Positions 37,720 through 46,630 of a stretch of 46,630 nt of DNA are shown piece by piece; positions within the stretch are counted from its first letter, which is position 1, and each line of letters opens with the position of its first letter. The position numbers and the translations under genes were made by a program. The stretch covers positions 1 through 46,630 of the forward strand of contig JAPLBJ010000042.1 in NCBI GenBank assembly GCA_026392845.1, written 5' to 3'. The notes beneath the pieces are model-generated. The model was not told where the DNA came from. It was given only the letters and a program-made list of their open reading frames with translations, and ran no database searches. The DNA is from Actinomycetota bacterium. GTDB taxonomy: Bacteria > Actinomycetota > Actinomycetes > Nanopelagicales > Nanopelagicaceae.

Positions 37720-39868
37720 TTCGATAAACGTCATACACGCCTTCAATAGTGCGAACTGCTGCTAATACGGCATCTAGATGTTTTGCATCTGCCATTTCAA
37801 AAGTAAATCGAGAGAAAGCAGTTCTATCTTTTGATGTGGTAACTGATGCGCTCAAGATATTTACATGTTGATCTGAAAGAGTTCGAGTGACATCTGCAAG
37901 CAAAGATGGACGATCGAGTGCTTCAACTTGGATATTGACTAGGAAAACACTTGCAGCACCTGCGCGCCAACGAACGTCGACAACGCGTTCACTTTGAGTA
38001 GAGCGTAGGTCATCTGCATTGATGCAATCGCCACGGTGAATAGATACCCCACTGCCCTTAGTTATAAATCCCATAATTGAATCTCCAGGAACCGGCGTGC
38101 AACAACGAGCAAGCTTTACTAAGACATCTCCGACGCCAATAACTTCAACGGCATTACTAGATCGCCTTGATGAAGTGATGTGAGTTGGAAGCGCATCCAT
38201 TGTTGGTTCTGGATGCGAATCCTCTAGCGTCATGGAGGCCACTAGTTTTTCGATTATGGATGCCGCTGAGACATGGCCATCGCCCACTGCCGAATAAAGA
38301 GCTTCAATATCTGTGTAACGAAGTTCGTGCGCTAACTCCAGTAGAGAAAGGCCGGCAAAAATCTTTTGCAAGGGAAGTCCCGCTTTGCGCATCTGGCGTG
38401 CAATCGATTCACGTCCAGCATCAATTGCTTCTTCTCTGCGCTCTTTGCTAAACCAGGCCTTTATCTTTGATCTCGCTCTTGGACTTTTTACGAAGTTGAG
38501 CCAGTCACGACTTGGACTGGCAGAATCACTTTTATTCGTAACAATTTCTACAACATCACCATTAGCCAATTTTGATTCCAGGGGAACGAGGCGTCCATTG
38601 ACCTTTGCTCCCGCGCATCGATCGCCAACATCTGTATGAACGGAATATGCAAAATCAACCGGTGTTGAGCCACCAGGTAGAGCGATAACACTGCCCTTTG
38701 GTGTGAAGACAAATACTTCAGGTGAGCCTAAATCAAAACGTAACGCTTCAAGAAATTCTGAAGGATCCTCTGTCTCTTTCTGCCATTCATGTAGTTGACG
38801 AAGCCAGAGCATTTCAGGTGAGGATGAATTACTCTCATTTCCTTGCTTGTATTTCCAGTGAGCCGCGATACCGAACTCTGCACGAGAATGCATATCGTAG
38901 GTGCGAATCTGTATCTCAATAGCCTTACCTGTTGGTCCAATCACGGTTGTATGAAGTGATTGATAAAGATTGAATTTTGGCATCGCAATATAGTCTTTGA
39001 ATCGTCCAGGTACTGGGCTCCAGCGCGCGTGGATAGAACCAAGGACTGCATAACAATTGCGAACATCTTCTACAAGAACCCGAATACCAACAAGGTCATA
39101 AATATCATTGAAATCTCGTCCACGAACGACCATCTTTTGATACACACTAAAAAAATGCTTCTGTCGTCCAGTAACTGTTGCTTCAATGCCATCTCTCAGT
39201 AAGTCTTCTCGAACAGCGCTGATCACATCTTCACTCAGTGCCTGACGAGCAGGTGAGCGATCTGCAACAAGTCGAGCAATCTCTTCAAACTTTTTAGGCT
39301 CTAGGATTTCAAAGGAAAGATCTTCTAACTCCCACTTAATAGCATTCATTCCAAGTCGGTGCGCCAACGGTGCGTAGATATCAAGTGTTTCTCGTGCTTT
39401 TCGGGATGCACTTTCGGAAGATACATACTTCCATGTACGTGCGTTATGTAGTCGATCTGCAAGTTTGATAACCAGAACTCGAATATCTCGAGACATCGCA
39501 ACAACCATCTTGCGTACTGTTTCGGCCTCGGCTGTTGGGCCATATGTAAGTTTGTCTAACTTTGTAACACCATCGACCAAGGATGCAATTTCATCGCCGA
39601 AATCTTTTCGTAACTGCTCAAGTGAATAAGGCGTATCTTCCACAGTGTCATGGAGTAGGGCAGCAATAATTGTTGATGGATTGAGCCCAAGTTCAGCGAG
39701 AATTTCAGCGACCGCAACTGGATGAGTAATATATTGATCACCAGATTTACGTAGTTGTCCTTCGTGCGCTTGCTGGGCAATAAGGAAAGCACGCTCCACG
39801 TTTTCTAGTGGAACATTTGCATGGTTCTCTTTGAGTGCACTAAGAATCGGTGCAATCAAAGTATCCAT
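37706..39868 (-). CDS. relA: Bifunctional (p)ppGpp synthetase/hydrolase Rel
   Basis: This long RSH protein of about 720 residues both makes and degrades (p)ppGpp. The HD hydrolase domain shows ITHPVAVAEILAELGL and ALLHDTVEDT. The synthetase domain carries GRFKDYIAMPKFNLYQSLHT, whose RxKD motif indicates a bifunctional Rel rather than a synthetase-only RelA. TGS (VFVFTPKGSVIALPGGSTPVDFAYSVHTD, in outline) and C-terminal ACT domains follow. The ATG at 39868 is chosen because it lies just after the secF stop (39882); the frame is open to 39922 inside secF. The apt gene usually between secF and rel is missing. Confidence 0.95.
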   Translation of the reverse strand: MDTLIAPILSALKENHANVPLENVERAFLIAQQAHEGQLRKSGDQYITHPVAVAEILAELGLNPSTIIAALLHDTVEDTPYSLEQLRKDFGDEIASLVDGVTKLDKLTYGPTAEAETVRKMVVAMSRDIRVLVIKLADRLHNARTWKYVSSESASRKARETLDIYAPLAHRLGMNAIKWELEDLSFEILEPKKFEEIARLVADRSPARQALSEDVISAVREDLLRDGIEATVTGRQKHFFSVYQKMVVRGRDFNDIYDLVGIRVLVEDVRNCYAVLGSIHARWSPVPGRFKDYIAMPKFNLYQSLHTTVIGPTGKAIEIQIRTYDMHSRAEFGIAAHWKYKQGNESNSSSPEMLWLRQLHEWQKETEDPSEFLEALRFDLGSPEVFVFTPKGSVIALPGGSTPVDFAYSVHTDVGDRCAGAKVNGRLVPLESKLANGDVVEIVTNKSDSASPSRDWLNFVKSPRARSKIKAWFSKERREEAIDAGRESIARQMRKAGLPLQKIFAGLSLLELAHELRYTDIEALYSAVGDGHVSAASIIEKLVASMTLEDSHPEPTMDALPTHITSSRRSSNAVEVIGVGDVLVKLARCCTPVPGDSIMGFITKGSGVSIHRGDCINADDLRSTQSERVVDVRWRAGAASVFLVNIQVEALDRPSLLADVTRTLSDQHVNILSASVTTSKDRTAFSRFTFEMADAKHLDAVLAAVRTIEGVYDVYRTTNN

Positions 39869-39881
39869 TGAGTACACGTCC

Positions 39882-40955
39882 CTACTTGCGACCTTTTCGC
39901 TTTGGTTGATTACGTGGGCCACGTCGCTCAGTCACAAGTGTTGAACTGGCAGAACTGACTGATGCAGAAGATCCTTCAGTACTTGCAGCGCTTCCCCCAC
40001 GAGCATTGACTCGCTTTGCAAGTGCTTGCATTGCAGGTTCGCGCTCACGTAGAACAGCCAAGATAGGCGTAGCGATAAAGATTGAAGAATATGTACCAGT
40101 TGCTAGGCCGATAAAGAGCGCTAGCGATAAATCTTTGAGTGTTCCAGCTCCCAATAATCCGGCTCCAACGAAGAGGATGGAACCTACTGGAATCAAGGCA
40201 ATCAATGAAGTGTTGAAAGAGCGAACTAACGTTTGATTCACCGCAAGATTTGCTGCCTGTGAATATGTGCTCTTTGACGTTGAAGTAATTGTTCGGGTGT
40301 TCTCTCGAACTTTGTCGAATACAACAACTGTGTCATAAAGGGAATATCCCAGGATAGTAAGGAATCCGATTACCGTCGCAGGTGTTACATCGAATCCAAC
40401 GAGTGCATAAATTCCAACGGTAATAAAGACGTCGTGAACAACGGCGATGATTGCTGCGATTGCCATTTTCGGTTCAAATGCCATTGCGAGATAGAGCATC
40501 ACAACAATGACAAAACCAATCAGACCATAAAGAGCTTTGCGAGTAATTTCTTTACCCCACGAAGGTCCGATGATTTGCGTATCAATCGAGGCAACCGAAA
40601 CTCCAAGTTTGGTCGCAAGAGCATCCTCAAGGGCATTAGATTCAACGGATGTCAGAGCACCTGTTTGAACGCGTATCTTCTCTGTTCCAATTTTCTGAAT
40701 AATTGTCTCACCTGAAATTCCAGTTGATTCAACAGCAGCGCGAGCCTGCTCAACAGTGACACCCTGCTTTGTAACGATGTAGGAAGATCCACCCTTGAAT
40801 TCAATACCGAGGTGTAGGCCTTGAATTGCGAGAGCACCGATCGATGCAATGATGAGAAGGCCGGAAACTGCATACCAACGACGACGCTTGCCGATGAAAT
40901 CAAATGAGGTTTCACCGCGATAAAGACGTCCACCAATACCTGATAGTGATGACAT
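39882..40955 (-). CDS. secF: Protein translocase subunit SecF
   Basis: This 357-residue membrane protein works with SecD to pull exported proteins through SecYEG using the proton motive force. Six transmembrane segments are predicted: the first at about residues 28-46, then after a periplasmic domain the block starting LYGLIGFVIVVMLYLAMAF, with the conserved GYSLYDTVVVFDKVREN motif. The C-terminus is cytoplasmic and rich in serine and basic residues (SSASVSSASSTL). Start is two bases after the secD stop. Confidence 0.96.
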   Translation of the reverse strand: MSSLSGIGGRLYRGETSFDFIGKRRRWYAVSGLLIIASIGALAIQGLHLGIEFKGGSSYIVTKQGVTVEQARAAVESTGISGETIIQKIGTEKIRVQTGALTSVESNALEDALATKLGVSVASIDTQIIGPSWGKEITRKALYGLIGFVIVVMLYLAMAFEPKMAIAAIIAVVHDVFITVGIYALVGFDVTPATVIGFLTILGYSLYDTVVVFDKVRENTRTITSTSKSTYSQAANLAVNQTLVRSFNTSLIALIPVGSILFVGAGLLGAGTLKDLSLALFIGLATGTYSSIFIATPILAVLREREPAMQALAKRVNARGGSAASTEGSSASVSSASSTLVTERRGPRNQPKRKGRK

Positions 40956-40957
40956 TG

Positions 40958-42478
40958 TTATGCCTCCTTTGGTGCAGAGATTGTTCCAAGGCTCTTAGCC
41001 GAGAAACCTGACAGTGGATGACCTGAACTGTAAAAATTAAAATTCGAGATCACAGTGGTAATTGGCTTTGTGAAGGCAAAGACAACAATGAGGTCAACAA
41101 GTGTTGTAAGACCTAGCGTAAAGGCAAAACCTCGAACTCCACCGACTGCAAAGAAATAGAGCAATACAGCGGCGATCACAGATACGAAGTCAGCGACGAG
41201 AATTGTGCGTCGAGCACGCAACCATCCTGTCTCGACTGCTGTACGGAGTGAACGACCATCGCGAACTTCATCTCGAATACGTTCGAAGTAGACGATAAAT
41301 GAGTCAGCGGTAATACCAATGGCAACGATGAGACCGGCAATACCGGCCAATGTCAGAGTAAATCCGATCCACTCACCAAGAAGGAGAATAAGTAGATAGA
41401 CCAAGCCACCTGCAACAAATAGTGATCCAGCCGTTACGAGACCAAGCCCTCTGTAATAAAGGAGAGAATAGATAAGGACGAGAAGAAGTCCAAGAGCACC
41501 AGCCAACAAACCTGCTTGTAATTGATCAGCTCCCAGCGTTGGTGAAATCTGTTGAACTTCTCCGCGATCAAATGCAAGTGGAAGCGCTCCATACTTCAAA
41601 ACATTTGCAAGATCTGCAGCCTCTACTTGTGTGAAGCTACCAGTGATTTGTGCATTACCTGAAGGAATTGGTTCGTTGATACGTGGCGCAGAAACGACTA
41701 ATCCATCGAGAACGATTGCGACTTGATTCAGTGGTGTTGCAAGTGATGTCACGCGAGTTGTTAGCGCACCAAATGCTTTTGTTCCTTCATCATTGAAAGT
41801 CAGTGATACATACCAAATGCTTCCACCTTGTGTATCAAGGCCCGCAGACGCTTTAGAAACCTGGCGACCTAAAACTTCAGCAGGAGCCAAAATGTATTTA
41901 CTTCCGCCTTCTCGACTACACGCAACTATGGCTTGATCGGCTGCGTCGCTACCTGTTCCCTTTCGGTTAGCTTCAAGAGAACAATCCAAATTAGCAAAAC
42001 GCGCATTTACATCTGGTGCTATTCCAGCTACTGGAGTTGCTGCAGTTGCTGTATCCGAAAGATTTGGCACTCCTGAGGTTTCAGCAAGTACTTGTCTGAA
42101 TCGAAGCTCAGCTGTCTGTCCAACTAGTTCAACAACGCGTCGCCCAGTATCTCCAGGAACAGAGATAACAATTTGACGATTTGTTCCACTACCCTGCGCT
42201 GCAACTTCGCTCTCTGCGACACCGAGTGAGTTCACACGTTGGCGAATAATTGCAACCGCTTGATCTATCGCTTCGTTAGTAACTTTTCCGGCTTCCCCTG
42301 GCGCAATACGTGGTTGAAGAGTCACGCTCGTTCCGCCTCGAAGGTCTAGACCTAAGCGAACTTGCGTTGCTCCTTGAATAAAGACTGCACCGAGTAGAGC
42401 GAAGAGAACGAGGGCCAGAATTGCCAGAGTGCGTCCTGGGCGGCCAGTCGTCTTTACGGGTTTAGTAGTTGTAGACAT
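40958..42478 (-). CDS. secD: Protein translocase subunit SecD
   Basis: This 506-residue membrane protein has an N-terminal membrane segment (about 15-35), the LGLDLRGGTSVTL motif, a large periplasmic domain and five C-terminal membrane segments (from about 325: LLAGALGLLLVLIYSLLYYR) with ADSFIVYFERIRDEVRDG, the conserved D-x-x-I-V-x-x-E-R-I-R-E-type motif. It drives late stages of secretion with SecF. The start is 11 bases after the ruvB stop. The YajC gene that usually lies before secD in this order is missing. Confidence 0.96.
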   Translation of the reverse strand: MSTTTKPVKTTGRPGRTLAILALVLFALLGAVFIQGATQVRLGLDLRGGTSVTLQPRIAPGEAGKVTNEAIDQAVAIIRQRVNSLGVAESEVAAQGSGTNRQIVISVPGDTGRRVVELVGQTAELRFRQVLAETSGVPNLSDTATAATPVAGIAPDVNARFANLDCSLEANRKGTGSDAADQAIVACSREGGSKYILAPAEVLGRQVSKASAGLDTQGGSIWYVSLTFNDEGTKAFGALTTRVTSLATPLNQVAIVLDGLVVSAPRINEPIPSGNAQITGSFTQVEAADLANVLKYGALPLAFDRGEVQQISPTLGADQLQAGLLAGALGLLLVLIYSLLYYRGLGLVTAGSLFVAGGLVYLLILLLGEWIGFTLTLAGIAGLIVAIGITADSFIVYFERIRDEVRDGRSLRTAVETGWLRARRTILVADFVSVIAAVLLYFFAVGGVRGFAFTLGLTTLVDLIVVFAFTKPITTVISNFNFYSSGHPLSGFSAKSLGTISAPKEA

Positions 42479-42489
42479 AGGACGAGAGT

Positions 42490-43536
42490 CTAGGCATCAG
42501 GTGCAGGCGTGTCGAAAAGAGTCGCAATTCCCGCGGGTGGTGTTCGTCCTATGTGGCTCCAGCCCAAGGCTGTTGCAATCCGTCCCCTTGGGGTTCTAGC
42601 CATAAAACCATTGCGAACCAGGAATGGTTCAGCAACTGATTCCACAGTCTCAACCTCTTCGCCCACTGCAATGGCCAGTGTCGATAGACCTACTGGTCCC
42701 CCATTGAATCGCTCGATGAGGGCAATAAGTACTGCGCGATCTAGTCGATCTAAACCGATTTCATCTACTTCATAAATTTCCAGCGCCTGCCTCGCATCGG
42801 CAAGAGTTATTGATGAACTTCCTTGAACTTGTGCGTAATCTCGAACGCGACGTAATAATCTATTTGCGATTCGAGGTGTTCCTCGGGAACGTCGCGCAAT
42901 TTCACTTACAGCTTTTGTATCGATCGTGACACCTAAGAGATTTGCACTTCGTACCAATACTCTTTCTAGTTCACTTTCTTGATAAAAATCTAGATGCGCA
43001 GTGAAACCGAAACGATCGCGTAGCGGACTTGGCAATAACCCAGCACGCGTTGTGGCGCCAACTAAAGTAAAATGCGGTAGTTGTAGTGGAATCGCTGTTG
43101 CGCCAGGTCCCTTGCCTACAACGACATCGACTCGAAAATCTTCCATTGCTAGATAGAGAAGTTCTTCTGCCGGCCTTGGTAAGCGATGAATTTCATCCAA
43201 AAAGAGAATTTCACCTTCGACGAGCGAAGAAAGAATCGCTGCTAAATCTCCTGCATGTGTTATCGCTGGACCGCTCGTAATACGAATAGGAGTGTCCATC
43301 TCGCTTGCAAGAATGAGCGCCAGAGTTGTTTTACCCAATCCAGGAGGACCTGATAATAAAATGTGATCAGCGCTTGACCCACGTTGGCGCGCAGCAGATA
43401 GAAGAACATCGATTTGTTCGCGCACACGTTCTTGGCCGATGAATTCCTTTAGATTTTTAGGACGCAGAGCATTTTCTACAACGGACTCTTCTCCCAATGA
43501 CTGCGCAGCGACTAACCGCTCTTCGCTATTTTCCAT
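42490..43536 (-). CDS. ruvB: Holliday junction branch-migration ATPase RuvB
   Basis: This 348-residue AAA+ motor drives branch migration with RuvA. Walker [10 protein letters not shown], Walker [14 protein letters not shown], the VGATTRAG sensor 1, and the C-terminal winged helix with TPRGRIAT are intact. The ATG at 43536 starts the product MENSEERL and overlaps the ruvA stop by 11 bases; the frame is open to 43629 within ruvA but without conservation. RuvA and RuvB look complete, unlike RuvC next door. Confidence 0.96.
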   Translation of the reverse strand: MENSEERLVAAQSLGEESVVENALRPKNLKEFIGQERVREQIDVLLSAARQRGSSADHILLSGPPGLGKTTLALILASEMDTPIRITSGPAITHAGDLAAILSSLVEGEILFLDEIHRLPRPAEELLYLAMEDFRVDVVVGKGPGATAIPLQLPHFTLVGATTRAGLLPSPLRDRFGFTAHLDFYQESELERVLVRSANLLGVTIDTKAVSEIARRSRGTPRIANRLLRRVRDYAQVQGSSSITLADARQALEIYEVDEIGLDRLDRAVLIALIERFNGGPVGLSTLAIAVGEEVETVESVAEPFLVRNGFMARTPRGRIATALGWSHIGRTPPAGIATLFDTPAPDA

Positions 43537-44128
43537 TTGCAAGAGCTTTCTTGAGTAGATCACCCAGAGCGACATCGGCTGGATCAATGCCTTCATTGTG
43601 CAATCGTGAAACCAAAGCACTGATTGCATTGTCGGAATCTTTTGGTGTGAAACCTAGTGAAACAAGTGCGCTCGTCAGTTGTTCGCGCCAAGCAGGTTGG
43701 TGATTCATCTGATTGGAATGTGCCCCCACACGAGTCATTTTTCCCTCGAGTTCAAGAATCATGCGCTGAGCGCCCTTTTTACCAATGCCGGGTACTTTCT
43801 CTATTGCTCCAACATTTTCTTGAGCAATGGCGCGCGCGAGATCTTCAATCGAGAGCGAACCTAAAATTGAAAGGGCAACCTTTGGGCCTATTCCTGAAAC
43901 AGTCTGCAACAGTTCAAAGGTGTTCTTACTTTCTTCATCTAGAAAACCAAAAAGCGTCAATGAATCCTCGCGCACAATCAGAGATGTATGCACAATAGCC
44001 GTAGCACCTAAAGTTAGCGATGCACTCGTCGCACCGGTTACTAGAACTGAATAGCCAACTCCTTGTACTTCGATTATTACTCGATCGCTATGTATTGCGC
44101 GAATCGTTCCATTGAGTAATGAAATCAT
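43526..44128 (-). CDS. ruvA: Holliday junction DNA-binding protein RuvA
   Basis: This 200-residue protein has three domains: an N-terminal OB fold ([26 protein letters not shown] in outline), tandem helix-hairpin-helix motifs ([18 protein letters not shown] and [19 protein letters not shown]) and a C-terminal domain III ([18 protein letters not shown]) that contacts RuvB. All are complete. The start overlaps the ruvC stop by four bases (ATGA). Confidence 0.96.
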   Translation of the reverse strand: MISLLNGTIRAIHSDRVIIEVQGVGYSVLVTGATSASLTLGATAIVHTSLIVREDSLTLFGFLDEESKNTFELLQTVSGIGPKVALSILGSLSIEDLARAIAQENVGAIEKVPGIGKKGAQRMILELEGKMTRVGAHSNQMNHQPAWREQLTSALVSLGFTPKDSDNAISALVSRLHNEGIDPADVALGDLLKKALANGK

Positions 44129-44505
44129 CGCGCACGCAACTTACGCAATCGAGATTTTTCTGCTTCAAGTGCATGTGCAATCTTTGTATTCGCACTCCCT
44201 CGCCAGATATTACAAATTGCAAGGGCTAAAGCGTCGGTACTATCAACTGGTTTAGGAGCGCTCTCTAATTTCAAAATATGAACGACCATATCTGCAACTT
44301 GCTTCTTATTCATTACATCAGGTGAATACATATTGATCCATTCGCCCAATTGGCTATCTAGGTCAAGAAGTCGCATCTCTAGTGCAATATCAGTCGGTGT
44401 CTTTATCACTCCAACACCAACGAGTGAGAGTTGCTTGCCAGTAGATCCCTCGACAATTCCAATACCGCAACGAGTGAGCCCTGGGTCAACTCCCAAAACC
44501 TTCAT
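44125..44505 (-). CDS. ruvC: RuvC-like protein with a large internal deletion
   Basis: RuvC resolves Holliday junctions; usual length is 165-185 residues, but this ORF has 126. The N-terminus [19 protein letters not shown] (catalytic D7) and the C-terminus [17 protein letters not shown] (D88 and D91, equivalent to E. coli D138 and D141) are intact and in one frame. Between YSPD and [10 protein letters not shown] about 50 residues are missing: the segment with the second catalytic acid (the E of the VERVF motif, E66 in E. coli), the junction-probing aromatic and much of the dimer helix. The protein is therefore unlikely to cut junctions. It may be a pseudogene in progress, a repurposed protein or an assembly artefact. 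It overlaps yebC and ruvA by four bases each. Confidence 0.85.
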   Translation of the reverse strand: MKVLGVDPGLTRCGIGIVEGSTGKQLSLVGVGVIKTPTDIALEMRLLDLDSQLGEWINMYSPDVMNKKQVADMVVHILKLESAPKPVDSTDALALAICNIWRGSANTKIAHALEAEKSRLRKLRAR

Positions 44506-45254
44506 CCCAAACTCGCCATTACCTCATCAGATACATCGAAATTACTATAAACATTTTGTACATCGTCTAGTTCTTCAATCGCATCAATCAGTGCGAAAAC
44601 CTTTGCAGCACCCTCTGCATCCAGTGGAATTGAAAGGGATGGCAGGAATGAAGAGTCAGCTGATTCATAATCAATTCCAGCGCCTTGTAGTGCGCTGCGA
44701 ACTGCGACTATGTCACTGGCTTCACACACAACTTCAAACGCTTCACCCATATCGTTTACTTCTTCAGCGCTAGCTTCAAGAACAGCTTCCAATACTTTGT
44801 CTTCAGTTACGCCGCCATTTTTTGAAACAATGATGACCCCTTTGCGATTGAAAAGGTATGAAACTGAACCAGGATCAGCCATATTTCCACCATTGCGAGT
44901 AACTGCTACGCGTACTTCCGATGCTGCACGATTTCGATTATCCGATAAACACTCAATCATTATTGCAACGCCATTGGGGCCATAGCCCTCATACATAATT
45001 GTTTGCCAATCCGCTCCGCCAGATTCAAGACCCGCTCCGCGCTTGACTGCTCTTGAAATATTGTCGGCGGGCATGGATGCTTTTTTCGCTTTTGCAATAG
45101 CATCAAAGAGCGTCGGGTTTCCATCGACATCTGGGCCACCATTGCGCGAAGCAACTTCAATTCCCTTGATTAGCTTTGCAAAAGACTTTGCACGACGACC
45201 ATCAGTAATGGCCTTTTTATGCTTGGTCGTAGCCCATTTGGAATGGCCTGACAT
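44502..45254 (-). CDS. yebC: YebC/PmpR-family protein
   Basis: This 250-residue protein begins [20 protein letters not shown], the conserved YebC start, followed by [24 protein letters not shown] and [11 protein letters not shown]. The family has been described as transcriptional regulators, and more recently as translation factors acting at proline stretches (TACO1-like); the latter is of interest because efp is also here. The ATG at 45254 has a GAGGTG upstream. It lies just before ruvC, as in most bacteria. Confidence 0.95.
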   Translation of the reverse strand: MSGHSKWATTKHKKAITDGRRAKSFAKLIKGIEVASRNGGPDVDGNPTLFDAIAKAKKASMPADNISRAVKRGAGLESGGADWQTIMYEGYGPNGVAIMIECLSDNRNRAASEVRVAVTRNGGNMADPGSVSYLFNRKGVIIVSKNGGVTEDKVLEAVLEASAEEVNDMGEAFEVVCEASDIVAVRSALQGAGIDYESADSSFLPSLSIPLDAEGAAKVFALIDAIEELDDVQNVYSNFDVSDEVMASLG

Positions 45255-45298
45255 GTAAACACCTCACTCGTTTTGAACTGGGCTTACTTTATCGCAAA

Positions 45299-45916
45299 CT
45301 ATCTGTGCCCACCCCGAACTAGGGCGGGATGTGCAATTTCCTCTATGAAATAGCGATGGATGCGATGATCCCCCGTTAGCTCAGGATGAAATGATGTTGC
45401 CAAAAGATTATTTCCGCGCACTGCCACTGGATGCGATTGACCATCGGGTGAAATCACAGTTGCAAGCACCGTTACATCTTTTCCAGTTTCTTCTACCCAG
45501 GGAGCGCGTATAAAAACCGCGTGAACCTTCTCCCTGCTTCCGTCATTGAAATCAATATCGCTTTCAAATGAATCTACTTGGCGGCCGAAGGCATTTCGGC
45601 GAACTGTAATATCTAATCCGCCGAAAGTCTTTTGTCCCTCAACAGCATCCAAAACTCTATCGGCGAGAAGAATCATTCCTGCGCAAGATCCATATACCGG
45701 CATACCTTCGCGAATACGTGTGCGAATTGGTTGTAGCAATTCATAGTGCTCTGCTAGCTGGGCAATAGTTGTTGATTCTCCCCCAGGAATTACCAGGGCA
45801 TCAACGCTGTTGAGTTCTTCGATTCGACGTACGGTTATTGGATTTACACCGCTAGCAATGAGAGAACTAACATGTTCGCGAACATCACCTTGGAGTGCGA
45901 GTACGCCAACCTTCAT
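45299..45916 (-). CDS. pdxT: Pyridoxal 5'-phosphate synthase glutaminase subunit PdxT
   Basis: This 205-residue glutaminase supplies ammonia to PdxS for vitamin B6 synthesis. [13 protein letters not shown] is the family start, [10 protein letters not shown] the oxyanion region, GSCAGMILL contains the nucleophile cysteine, and SFHPELTGD holds the histidine-glutamate pair. The ATG at 45916 is nine bases after the pdxS stop. Length is normal. Confidence 0.97.
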   Translation of the reverse strand: MKVGVLALQGDVREHVSSLIASGVNPITVRRIEELNSVDALVIPGGESTTIAQLAEHYELLQPIRTRIREGMPVYGSCAGMILLADRVLDAVEGQKTFGGLDITVRRNAFGRQVDSFESDIDFNDGSREKVHAVFIRAPWVEETGKDVTVLATVISPDGQSHPVAVRGNNLLATSFHPELTGDHRIHRYFIEEIAHPALVRGGHR

Positions 45917-45925
45917 TACGAATTA

Positions 45926-46630
45926 TTACCAACCGCGCTCAGCAAGGCGGTGTGGTGCTGGCAGATCTGCAACATTGATACCGACCATTGCTTCTCCGAG
46001 ACCACGAGAAACTTGGGCAAGGACCTTTGCGTCATCAAAGAAGGTTGTCGCCTTCACGCATGCTGCTGCGCGTTGCGCCGGATTTCCTGACTTGAAAATT
46101 CCTGAACCGATAAACACGCCATCAGCGCCCATACTCATCATCAGGGCAGCATCTGCTGGAGTTGCAATTCCACCAGCTGTAAATAGAACAACTGGCAGTT
46201 TGCCATTTGCTGCTACCTCTTTTACCAATTCAAATGGTGCCTGCATCTCTTTAGCAGCAACATAGAGTTCATCTTCGCGCATAGAAGAAAGTCGGCGAAT
46301 TTCTCCACCAATTTTGCGCATATGTTGCATTGCATTTGAAACATCGCCTGTTCCAGCTTCACCCTTAGAACGAATCATCGCAGCGCCTTCATTGATACGA
46401 CGCAGAGCTTCACCAAGATTTGTTGCACCGCAAACAAAAGGAACTTTGAAATCCCACTTATCAATATGGTTTTCGTAATCTGCAGGTGTGAGAACTTCTG
46501 ACTCATCGATGTAATCAACACCAAGGCTTTCCAAAATACGCGCTTCTACAAAATGGCCGATGCGAGCTTTTGCCATAACAGGGATAGAAACCGCTGCTTG
46601 AATTTTTTCGATCATGTCTGGATCAGACAT
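45926..46630 (-). CDS. pdxS: Pyridoxal 5'-phosphate synthase subunit PdxS (N-terminus cut by window edge)
   Basis: The 234 visible residues are the C-terminal four fifths of PdxS, the TIM-barrel enzyme that makes pyridoxal phosphate from ribose 5-phosphate, glyceraldehyde 3-phosphate and ammonia. The first active-site lysine is in [10 protein letters not shown], and the second lysine lies by [11 protein letters not shown], with [17 protein letters not shown] following. The sequence begins at an internal methionine (MSDPDMI) because the window ends; about 60-70 N-terminal residues lie beyond base 46630. Confidence 0.95.
   Translation of the reverse strand: MSDPDMIEKIQAAVSIPVMAKARIGHFVEARILESLGVDYIDESEVLTPADYENHIDKWDFKVPFVCGATNLGEALRRINEGAAMIRSKGEAGTGDVSNAMQHMRKIGGEIRRLSSMREDELYVAAKEMQAPFELVKEVAANGKLPVVLFTAGGIATPADAALMMSMGADGVFIGSGIFKSGNPAQRAAACVKATTFFDDAKVLAQVSRGLGEAMVGINVADLPAPHRLAERGW

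Noticed and set aside
43537..43629. Longer start of ruvB
   Set aside because: The 31 extra residues lie within ruvA coding sequence and do not resemble RuvB.
1..46630. CRISPR arrays, insertion sequences, tRNA or rRNA genes
   Set aside because: No regularly spaced repeats, transposase-like products, or cloverleaf/rRNA sequence were seen; almost all bases are in housekeeping genes.

Overview
The window is a dense, low-GC (mid-40s % by eye) actinobacterial chromosome segment with no RNA genes, mobile elements or CRISPR arrays. Actinobacteria-specific markers are mIHF, BldD and a helicase-less PriA. The gene order is the one I recall from Streptomyces and Mycobacterium, running from pdxST through yebC, ruvCAB, secDF and rel to hisS, alaS, the aro genes, efp-nusB, bldD, the pyr operon, rpoZ, metK, priA and rpe. 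Low GC, almost no intergenic DNA, start/stop overlaps of 1-11 bp and loss of several usual neighbours suggest a streamlined free-living lineage, such as freshwater acI Nanopelagicales (Planktophila-like). The taxon is inference.

Nearly everything is on the minus strand, so transcription runs from high to low coordinates. From the right: pdxS (cut by the window edge)-pdxT (vitamin B6), yebC, ruvC-ruvA-ruvB (recombination), secD-secF (export), rel (stringent response). A plus-strand DUF349 gene (36401-37702) with its own promoter and a structured leader interrupts the series. Then come an MBL hydrolase, hisS, aspS, a small lipoprotein, a membrane FtsH-type protease, a DUF948 protein, alaS, ruvX, mltG, aroE, a minimal prepilin peptidase, aroC-aroK-aroB-aroQ, efp and nusB.

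The second plus-strand gene, bldD (about 18996-19484), faces the pyrimidine operon. That operon is pyrR-pyrB-pyrC-carA-carB-pyrK-pyrD-pyrF, headed by an RNA hairpin matching the PyrR-binding loop and lying directly against the pyrR ribosome-binding site. It makes UMP from bicarbonate, glutamine and aspartate. It continues into a fused mIHF-guanylate kinase gene, rpoZ, coaBC, metK, priA, def, fmt, rsmB, rpe and the start of hisE (cut by the left edge).

Four departures from the standard pattern stand out. (1) mIHF and guanylate kinase are one continuous 291-residue ORF. (2) RuvC lacks about 50 internal residues, including the second catalytic acid, while RuvA and RuvB are intact. (3) alaS carries a single-base frameshift near 28135. 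(4) The FtsH-type protease has about four predicted N-terminal membrane segments, a long Gly/Ser-rich insertion in its AAA domain, and is translationally coupled to a lipoprotein gene. The first and fourth are the best candidates for undescribed biology; the second and third first need checking against reads and relatives.
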